The translations under genes and the position numbers were made by a program. The notes below the pieces were generated by a model. It ran no database searches. It was given only the letters and a program-made list of their open reading frames with translations, and was not told where the DNA came from. A DNA stretch of 64,000 nucleotides, taken from positions 434,001-498,000 of the forward strand of contig NZ_NIDE01000001.1 of NCBI RefSeq assembly GCF_002197845.1. The letters are read 5' to 3'. The DNA is from Fimbriiglobus ruber. GTDB taxonomy: Bacteria; Planctomycetota; Planctomycetia; Gemmatales; Gemmataceae. The number at the start of each line of letters is the position of its first letter. Position 1 is the first letter of the stretch. Below are positions 7,787-14,745 of this stretch, piece after piece.

Positions 7787-9355
7787 CTACTTCCGCCGGT
7801 AGAAGTTCGCGGTCGGCGTTTCGGACACGACTTCCCACTCATCTTTCCGGGCCGCGAAGTATTGATCGAAGTACGTCCCAGTCCGTGTCAATGCAAAACG
7901 GAACGGCCCGTACTTTTCTTGCCACTCGGCCATTTCCGCGGTTGGCTCGTGGCCGCCGGCTTCGACGAACCGCACCAGCCAATCGTCGCCGAAGAGTTCG
8001 CAGCGGTCGTCCACGAACACGCGGTAGCCCGGTGTGTGGTAGATCAGGAATCCGCCGTCTGTGTAATCGTTGAAAATGTGCCCGTCCGCGGGCAATGTGG
8101 GCTCATTCTGTTTCAGTGCGGCAAGCGATTCCATCGGCCAGACGGCCGGATCGAGCCGCGCCCATCCCGCCCCAATGACCGGCAGGCGAATGCCGCCGGC
8201 TTGCAGAACCATCGCGACAACCACGCAGGCGAGCGCCGCCACCCCTCGTAAGCCCCACCGCACCTCGACGCCGGCGCGGTTATACAAGTCCGGCCTGCGG
8301 GCACCGAGCGTCGCAGCCCAGCGCGTCGCGGGCCATGCATCCGCGACTGCGAGACACGCCGCCACTGCGAACAATGGTGCATGTCGCACGCGCAAATACG
8401 CCTGGGCCATCCAGAACAGCGGCACCAGCCAGGCGACCCGCCACTCGCGCGGCTTGAGTCCGGTCAGGACAAACAAATAGACCCCGGATAGGACGAGGAC
8501 CGGCCAAGCCGAGGGGTTAGTGAAGTCCGTCCGCGAGTGTTCTTGGATGTAGTCCGGCAACCGCGAAAGCGACATGATGTCGAACCAGGCCCGCGGTAAA
8601 TCCGCGCCGTAGGGCGTGACCACGAAGGTTGCGACACACGCGAGCCCGACGCCCGTCAGGTGGGCGAAATCATACCAACCGGCGATGGGCGAGCGCAAGC
8701 CCAGGACGCGAAAGCCCACCCACCCCGCGGCAGCCAGGGCGAGCGTCGTGAGCCCGCCCAGTACACCGCCGTGAGTGTTAGTCCAGACCAGGAACACCGG
8801 AACCAGCCACCAAAGCCCGCGCACAGACACGCGGCCGCCGTCGACCGCGAGCAGGGCGGCCATCGTGACGGCGGTCCCGACGATCGTCGCGAGGTGCGGG
8901 CGGACGTGGAAGTGCGACGACGACGCGGCGAGTGCCAGGCCCACGAGGATCAAGACGGCGATCGGGTGTACGCCGGTGCGGATGAGCCGGACGGTGATAA
9001 CAGCGAACACTGCGGCCAGCAAAGCTGCCGAACACGCGAGGAGGGCGTCGAACCCGCCGACGCGGTGGGCCGCGGCCATCGTGACTTCGCCGAGCCACTG
9101 GTTCGGAATCCAGCGCTGGCCGGCGAACGTGAACGTGTAAGGGTCGGTCCGGAAGAACCCGTCCGCGAGAATCTTCTCGCCGACTTTGACGTGCCAAAAC
9201 GTGCCGGGGTCGTGGAAGAAACTTGACCGCCCGCCGATGAGCAGGAGCAACCAAAAGCCCAGGAAGACGGCAGGCGCCACCCACCAGCGGCCAATCGTCG
9301 GCGATGGCGCTGATTCGGCCGCGCGTTCCGGCTCACGGGTCAAGGTTGGCGTCAT
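7787..9355 (-). CDS. Polytopic membrane protein, GT-C-like, unknown function
   Basis: 522 aa. The N-terminal ~430 residues are a series of hydrophobic helices (for example VAPAVFLGFWLLLLIGG, and ACVVVAMVLQ further on), with a conserved early loop FFHDPGTFWHVKVGEKILAD...TDPYTFT. The C-terminal ~90 residues are soluble (IFNDYTDGGFLIYHTPGYRV, FVDDRCELFGDDW, RFALTRTGTYFDQYF). This resembles the planctomycete membrane proteins distantly related to GT-C glycosyltransferases, but I see no diagnostic catalytic loop. Its ATG overlaps the stop of the neighbouring paralogue at 9352 (ATGA), so the two are one transcription unit, this gene second. Confidence 0.75.
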   Translation of the reverse strand: MTPTLTREPERAAESAPSPTIGRWWVAPAVFLGFWLLLLIGGRSSFFHDPGTFWHVKVGEKILADGFFRTDPYTFTFAGQRWIPNQWLGEVTMAAAHRVGGFDALLACSAALLAAVFAVITVRLIRTGVHPIAVLILVGLALAASSSHFHVRPHLATIVGTAVTMAALLAVDGGRVSVRGLWWLVPVFLVWTNTHGGVLGGLTTLALAAAGWVGFRVLGLRSPIAGWYDFAHLTGVGLACVATFVVTPYGADLPRAWFDIMSLSRLPDYIQEHSRTDFTNPSAWPVLVLSGVYLFVLTGLKPREWRVAWLVPLFWMAQAYLRVRHAPLFAVAACLAVADAWPATRWAATLGARRPDLYNRAGVEVRWGLRGVAALACVVVAMVLQAGGIRLPVIGAGWARLDPAVWPMESLAALKQNEPTLPADGHIFNDYTDGGFLIYHTPGYRVFVDDRCELFGDDWLVRFVEAGGHEPTAEMAEWQEKYGPFRFALTRTGTYFDQYFAARKDEWEVVSETPTANFYRRK

Positions 9356-10800
9356 GGTGTGGCCAGGGTACGAGACGATCGAACGAACAGGATGCAGTTA
9401 TCATCCGCGTAGGCTTCCGTCCACCGACCGCTATCGCGGATCAGCGGGATCAACGCCGCGTCATAACTGGGCCGCAGGAAAAACGCGACCGGCGAATACC
9501 GCTTCTCGATCTCTTCGAGTGGAATTTGCCCCATCGCGGCACGGAGGTACTCGTCCCAATCGTCCTGTGGGAAGAGATAAAGTCGCCCGTCGATGGTGAC
9601 TTTGACATCGGGCTGACACGCCCAAATGAGCGGGCCGCCCCATTCGCGATAGTTGTAGACCGGACCGCGCACGCGCATCTCGCGAACTCTGTCCAGCCCG
9701 GCAAACGGGATCGAGGGGTCGAACACCGGCGGCCTCACGAACAGGGGCACCACCGCAGCCGTGGCAACTCCGAGTGCGACGAGGGCGTAAGACAATCGTC
9801 GGTCCAATCGCGTATCGGGATTAGGAACCGGCCCCGGGTAAACGACGTCGATCCATCGTGCCCAAATCGGGACCATCGCCAGCGCCCACTGTAGCGACAT
9901 CCGGTACACGAAAAGCGTGGCGAGTGTGAACGTCGCGCAGACGGCGACTTCCTCCCACCGCGCCCGACCCCTGACTTTCCACAGCAGTGCGGCCGTGCCG
10001 ATTATGGCGAGCCACGTCATCTGGCACGCGGGCCACGTTGCGGCGTCCCACATCGGGAGCCATTCCTCGACCCCAAGCGCCTTCGCGGTCGCGGCGTTCC
10101 GCGCGGACAGGCCAACGATCCCGATGCCGTCAGGCGTCAGCAGACATCCGACCGCCGCGGCCACGACCGCCGCCGTCCGCTGCAACAAACGGGTGCCGTT
10201 GGTCGTCCGTGTTGTAAACGACCGAAGTCCGTCGCCGACCAATAACGCGCCGAGGTAGAGAACCGCCGTGGTTCCGGACGGGTGCAGGTTTTGCCAGACG
10301 GTGACCAGTCCAAGAGTCGCCACGGCTTTTCGCCAGGGACAGAGTGACGACTGGTGAAGCGCCACGAGCAACGCGAACCCGAGCATACCGAACGTCTGCG
10401 GGCGCAGTCCGTGGTGCGGCAGCGCGACGAGAACCGCGACGCCCAACGCCGCCGCGCCGGGAAGCGGTCCGCCGCCCGCATACCGGGCGGAGACGGCGAC
10501 GACCCAGAGGGCGAGGGCGAAGAGCAGGGCGTCGAGGCGGTGGAGCAATTCCCACGAGCCGACTTTCAGGAGACCGGCGTAAAGGAGCTGGCTGAGCCAA
10601 TAGATCGTCGGCACCGGCTCGTCGGGGTGAGTCGAGGTGAACGGATCAGCGGTCACGAGCCGGCCGGTATCGAGCATGAGTTCGCCGGTGCGAACCTGCC
10701 AGAACATGTCCACGTCCCGAACGGGCCGGAACAAGACGAGCCCGAACACGCCGCACGCCATCACAGTCAATACGGCGGTCCGTAGGCTCATCCGCGTCAC
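9352..10800 (-). CDS. Polytopic membrane protein, paralogue of the adjacent 522-aa protein
   Basis: 482 aa, first gene of a two-gene minus-strand unit. After the first helix comes RDVDMFWQVRTGELMLDTGR followed by ADPFTSTHPDEP, which corresponds to HDPGTFWHVKVGEKILADG and TDPYTFTFAGQ of its neighbour; the C terminus also matches in layout (VYNYREWGGPLIWACQPDVK, VTIDGRLYLFPQDDWDEYL). It has about ten hydrophobic segments. The stop TGA overlaps the next ATG. Presumably a membrane protein acting on a lipid-linked or cell-surface substrate; this is inference from the GT-C-like layout only. Confidence 0.75.
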   Translation of the reverse strand: MTRMSLRTAVLTVMACGVFGLVLFRPVRDVDMFWQVRTGELMLDTGRLVTADPFTSTHPDEPVPTIYWLSQLLYAGLLKVGSWELLHRLDALLFALALWVVAVSARYAGGGPLPGAAALGVAVLVALPHHGLRPQTFGMLGFALLVALHQSSLCPWRKAVATLGLVTVWQNLHPSGTTAVLYLGALLVGDGLRSFTTRTTNGTRLLQRTAAVVAAAVGCLLTPDGIGIVGLSARNAATAKALGVEEWLPMWDAATWPACQMTWLAIIGTAALLWKVRGRARWEEVAVCATFTLATLFVYRMSLQWALAMVPIWARWIDVVYPGPVPNPDTRLDRRLSYALVALGVATAAVVPLFVRPPVFDPSIPFAGLDRVREMRVRGPVYNYREWGGPLIWACQPDVKVTIDGRLYLFPQDDWDEYLRAAMGQIPLEEIEKRYSPVAFFLRPSYDAALIPLIRDSGRWTEAYADDNCILFVRSSRTLATP

Positions 10801-11433
10801 CGCGTTACGTTCGGTTCACACCTTCGGGCGGCAGGCAATTGTTGAAGTGTAGAACGAAAAAGCCGGGGCGGGACTGGTTCCCGTGATGAACAATATCAAC
10901 AGGTTCGGCTCGGCCCGCTGACCACAGATTAATCCCCGTGCGAAGCGGAACCCGACAGTGGCGTGGTCATCAAAGCGGGTCGTAAGGCGGGGAGAGTTTT
11001 TGCGCTTTTTGCGCCTTACATCGTGTTTTCCGACGGAGCATCGACAACGACACATGTGCAAGAAGGGGATGCCGTGCAGGTCGGGACCACACGGGCAATC
11101 CGGGAACGTACTGGCCTAACGTCCGAACCCGCTTCTGAGTTCACGCCGGTCTTGGAAGAGACTCATTTCTGACCGCGTAAAATATAACTTATGGATAACA
11201 GACAGATAATAACTTATACGTGTGTGCAATTGTCTGATCGTGTCCGCGGCGCGACTCCGTCCACGATTTGCACACAGATACAATAGATCGCGCAACCTCG
11301 GAAGGCCATCGGCAACGCGGCTCGCTGACTGGGTAAGAACGCAACCCCTTGGACTATCCCGCTAATCCGAACTGATATATAATGTTAGCAGCATGAATCG
11401 ACTGACTGCTCCCGGGAACTGGAGGCGAACGTC
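10801..11433. other. Gene-poor stretch upstream of the broken DUF3775-like gene
   Basis: No convincing gene. A 69-codon open frame at 10963-11172 (+) lacks a ribosome site and has an unconvincing protein sequence. The part from about 11175 to 11225 is AT-rich and contains ATAACTTAT twice (11184 and 11207 regions). A TATAAT hexamer lies at 11378-11383, but the nearest TTGGAC (11349) is 23 bp away, too far for a standard promoter. Confidence 0.4.
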
Positions 11434-11587
11434 ATGAAGCTTTCAGAAGCCGCAAACAGGGTAATCACTCTCGCTCGCAAAGTCCGCGAATATTACGATG
11501 CCGAACTCCCGAAATGATATCCAGACTACCCGGTCATCAGCCCAGCACAAGAAGGGCCGCCACCGCCGAGGGAGGAAAAAGAACTAA
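11434..11587 (+). pseudogene. DUF3775-like gene, 5' fragment (interrupted by IS5-type element)
   Basis: A gene start with a good ribosome site (ggaggcgaac before ATG 11434) encodes MKLSEAANRVITLARKVREY and continues to a TGA at codon 28 (11515-11517). After that TGA the same frame still reads as protein (YPDYPVISPAQEGPPPPREE) up to 11587, where the IS begins. The TGA therefore looks like a nonsense change inside the original gene, probably CGA to TGA. Joining position 11587 to 12541 restores a 140-codon reading frame with the 3' fragment. The gene is thus broken twice, by a stop codon and by an insertion. Confidence 0.7.
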
Positions 11588-12537
11588 GAGGCTGTCCGAA
11601 AAGTGACCTTGCCGTAAGTAATGCGGCTATTTTAAGTTAGTTGCTCCTTCGTACTCCGGGAGCGATGTCATGGACGCGACCGTTCGCAAACCGTACCCGA
11701 CGGATTTGACCGCCCTCCAATGGGAGACCATTCAAGTCGTCTTGCCCGCCGCCCGGCCCGGGGGCGGCCCCGGTCGGTGGATCTCCGGGAGGTGATGAAC
11801 GCGATCCTGTACGTGAATCGGTCGGGGTGTCAGTGGTCGATGCTCCCGCACGACTTCCCGGCCAAAAGTACGGTGTACGAATACTTCGCCCAGTGGCGGG
11901 ACGACGGCACCTGGCAAGAACTTCTGGACGTCCTCCGGGAGGGGTATCGGGAGGTCCATGCTCCCAGTCACGAGCGGACCCCGAGTGCCGCGAGCATCGA
12001 CAGCCAGTCGGTCAAGGGGACCGAACACGCCGGCGGGAACGGGTATGACGCGGGCAAGAAAATCCAGGGCCGGAAGCGGTCGATTGTGGTCGATACGCTG
12101 GGCCTGTTGATGGTCGTGGCGGTGACCGCCGGGCACGTCGATGACGCGGCCGCGGCTCCGTCCGTACTCGAATCGTTGGACCGTGAGGCGTATCCCCGGC
12201 TGAAGGTCGTGTGGGCCGATGGGAAGTACCACAACCATGCCCTGAACGGGTGGAAGAACGGCCACCCGGAACTCGGGTGGGAACTCGTCATCGTCCGCCG
12301 GCCGGAGGGGACGAAGGGGTTCGTCCTGTTGCCCAAGCGGTGGGTCGTGGAGCGGACATTCGGGTGGCTCGGGCGGGCCCGGCGGTTGAGTCGTAATTAT
12401 GAGCGACTGAATAGTTCCAGCGAATCTATGATCTGTGTGCGGTCGATTCAACTGATCCTCAATCGCATGGACCCACAAGATCGTTATCCCCCGTTTAAAT
12501 ATAGAGTTGCATCAAAATAGTCTTCCCGGACAGGCTC
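11588..12537 (+). mobile_element. IS5-family insertion sequence (950 bp) with TAA target duplication
   Basis: The element begins GAGGCTGTCCGAAAAG and ends as the inverted complement GAGCCTGTCCGGGAAG, 13 of 16 positions matching. It is flanked by TAA on both sides (11585-11587 and 12538-12540), a TNA-type 3-bp target duplication as reported for the IS427/IS1031 groups of IS5. It carries one transposase read in two overlapping frames. Removing the element plus one TAA rejoins the host gene in frame, which fixes both ends precisely. Confidence 0.9.
11670..12520 (+). CDS. IS5-family transposase, needs a -1 frameshift
   Basis: The first frame starts at ATG 11670 (MDATVRKPYPTDLTALQWET) and runs to a stop at 11793-11795. 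The main part lies in the -1 frame to TAG 12520. The switch falls in a CCCGGGGGC run near 11757-11765: six Gs would give the expected RPGGRPRSVDLREVMNAI, and only five are present. The downstream frame shows the IS5-type DDE layout: CQWSMLPHDFP, ASIDSQSVKG, GKKIQGRKRSIVVDTLG, VWADGKYHN and the RWVVERTFGWLGRARRLSRN signature. Programmed -1 frameshifting is known in this IS group; a decayed copy or a base error is the alternative. Confidence 0.85.
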
Positions 12538-12809
12538 TAAGAAACTTCCTCCGGTCGCTTTCATCGGAATCGATCTACCGACTCCTCCTCGTCATGTACC
12601 TCGGTCGTGGCGACTTTGGGGCTGATGATTTACCCGGGAGTTATGTGGCTTTGAAGGAGACCTTTGGTAAGCCAGAATGGGCAGCCTCTCAAATGATGGA
12701 GAAGGCACCTCTGGCTGAGTACTTGTCTGATGGTTTGTTGGAATTGGCACGCCACCGGATTCCCGTGGACGATCTGCCATTGGAAGACGCGGCAGAGGCG
12801 AGAGCTTGA
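12538..12809 (+). pseudogene. DUF3775-like gene, 3' fragment
   Basis: Continuation of the gene begun at 11434. From the right-hand TAA the frame reads LRNFLRSLSSESIYRLLLVM, then YLGRGDFGADD, FGKPEWAASQMMEKAPLAEY and LSDGLLELARHRIP, to TGA 12809. The hydrophobic helix followed by a short GRGDF-type motif and an L-x-x-YLxxGL ending is what I associate with DUF3775 proteins, small proteins of unknown function; this assignment is tentative. The open frame also extends leftward through the IS end to TTG 12507, so a short fusion could be made, but no ribosome site supports it. Confidence 0.65.
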
Positions 12810-12863
12810 ATCCATCCAAGGGAGCTTCTTCGTGCCGTCGAACGCCTACTCCGGCCGTCTAGT

Positions 12864-14709
12864 CCTTAACCAAGCGAACTACGAGCCATGATTTTTTGAG
12901 GGACGTGGGAAAAGCTTGAAATCCCCCTGCGTTTCGGCTGTTTTGGTCATTACCACACGACCCGAACCGCCGCCCCACAGAAGGATTTCAAGTGAGAACC
13001 ATTTTCCGGCGTTGGTTCCGCAAACACAAGACGCGTCTCGAACGCCGTCTCCAGAAACGGACCGGGGGATCGCCCGCCCGACCCGTTCTCTCGGACCACA
13101 CCCTTCACTACGAGGTCGCCGATCAGACGCGCGCCATTCCCTGCGGGGGCATCGGCCTCGTCCACCAACTCGTCGGCCGGATCGGCCTCGTGGGGGACAT
13201 TGATGACGCCGTCCACGTCCTCAAGACTCACCTCCCGTACCACGAATCCGACCATGTCCTGACCCTCGCGTACAACGCCCTGTGCGGCGGGACGTGCCTG
13301 CAAGACATCGACCGCCTTCGCAACGACGCGACCGTCCTTGATGTCCTCGGGGCCACCCGCATCCCGGATCCGACGACCGCCGGCGACTTCGGCCGACGAT
13401 TCCACGACAAGGATGCCCGCTCTCGACTCGACGCCTTCGACCGCACCCGCCGCCGCGTCTGGGCCGAACCACCCGACGCCTTCTTCGATCTGGCCGTCGT
13501 CGACGCCGATGGCACGATCGTGGAGACCGCCGGGCGGTCCAAACAGGGCCCGGACATCACGTACGACGGGCGGTGGGGAGACCACCCGTTGGTCCTCACC
13601 CTGGCCAACACCGGGGAGGTTCTGAGCCTCGTCAACCGGCCCGGGAACCGCCCGTCGCACGAGGGCGCGGCCGGCGAACGGACCCGGGCCGCCACCCAGT
13701 GCCTGGAGGCCGGGTTCCGGAAGGTTCTGTTCCGCGGGGACACCGACTTCTCACAGACCGCGTGCCTCGACGGGTGGAACGCGATCGCCGACCTACGGTT
13801 CGTATTTGGGTACGACGCCAAACCGAATCTGGTGGCCCGGGCCGAGGAATTGCCGGCGGCCGCGTGGCAGCGGTTGACCCGTCCGGCCCGGTACGCGGCC
13901 GCCACCGCGGCCCGGCAGAAGCCGGCCGACATCCGGGGCGGGATCGTCCGGGACCGGGAATACGACACCCTGCGGCTCCAGTCCGAGGACGTGGCCGAAT
14001 TCGCGTACCGCCCGACCGCGTGCGACCGCGAGTACCGGATGGTGGTCGTCCGCAAGAACATCGAGCGGACGAAAGGGCAGCGGGCGTTGTTCGACGAGAC
14101 GCGGTATTTCTTTTACATCACGAACGAGCGCGAGTGGACGTCGGCGGAGATCGTCTTCTCGGCCAACGACCGATGCCACCAGGAGAACCTGATCGCCCAG
14201 TTGAAGGGTGGGGTGCGGGCTCTGTCGGCCCCGACGGACACGCTGGCGAGTAACTGGGCGTACATGGTCATGACGGCCCTGGGTGGTCCCTGAAGGCGTG
14301 GTGGGCGTTAATGCTGCCGGACACGACGGGCCGCTGGCAGGATCGGCACCGGGACGAGAAGCGGCAGGTCCTCGGGTGGGAGTTCCGGACGTTCGTGACC
14401 GCGTTCGTGTCGTTGCCGTGTCAGGTCGTGACGTCCGGGCGGCGGCGAATCTTGCGGGTCCTGAGTTGGAATCCGCACCCGGCGATCTTCTTCCGGTTGG
14501 TCGATCGGTTGCGGCGGTGAGGCCGGGCGAAGCGATGTCGGGATCCGGATGTCCCGATCCGTGGTAACGCCGAACGAGCCACGGGACGGAAGGGAGGAGG
14601 CCGGATCAGCCATCGTGTCATGCAACAGGCCCCACCCACGGCGGGCTCCGGGGGAGTTCGTCGGCTGAATCAATGTGCAAAATGTGTAAGAAAACCCGCT
14701 TGTTTAAGG
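12864..14709 (+). mobile_element. IS1380-family insertion sequence, ends tentative
   Basis: The ends are proposed from a 13-bp inverted pair with one mismatch, CCTTAACCAAGCG at 12864-12876 and CGCTTGTTTAAGG at 14697-14709, that brackets the transposase. The span of 1846 bp is reasonable for this family. The flanking bases do not form an obvious target duplication, so the limits could be off or the insertion old. It lies about 50 bp downstream of the DUF3775-like fragment. Confidence 0.5.
12992..14520 (+). pseudogene. IS1380-family transposase, frameshifted near the C terminus
   Basis: The frame starting near 12992 encodes 433 aa with the IS1380 DDE core: HYEVADQTRAIPCGGIGLVH, SDHVLTLAYNALCGGTCLQD, FFDLAVVDADGTIVETAGR, KVLFRGDTDFSQ, and RCHQENLIAQLKGGVRAL. 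It stops at TGA 14291-14293 directly after MVMTALGGP. In the -1 frame the family C terminus continues (KAWWALMLPDTTGRWQDRHR to LSWNPHPAIFFRLVDRLRR, TGA 14520). Inserting one base in ctgggtggtccctgaag (GG to GCG, giving ALAWSLKAWW) would restore the frame, so one base appears to be missing near 14281. Probably inactive unless the base is an assembly error. Confidence 0.85.
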
Positions 14710-14745
14710 GTTAATCCCGTCTGGTCGGCACAATCAACGTACTCG

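Noticed and set aside
10963-11172. 69-codon plus-strand open frame
   Set aside because: No ribosome site, unconvincing composition, runs into an AT-rich stretch.
11349-11383. Promoter from TTGGAC and TATAAT before the DUF3775-like gene
   Set aside because: Spacing of 23 bp is outside the usual 16-18 bp.
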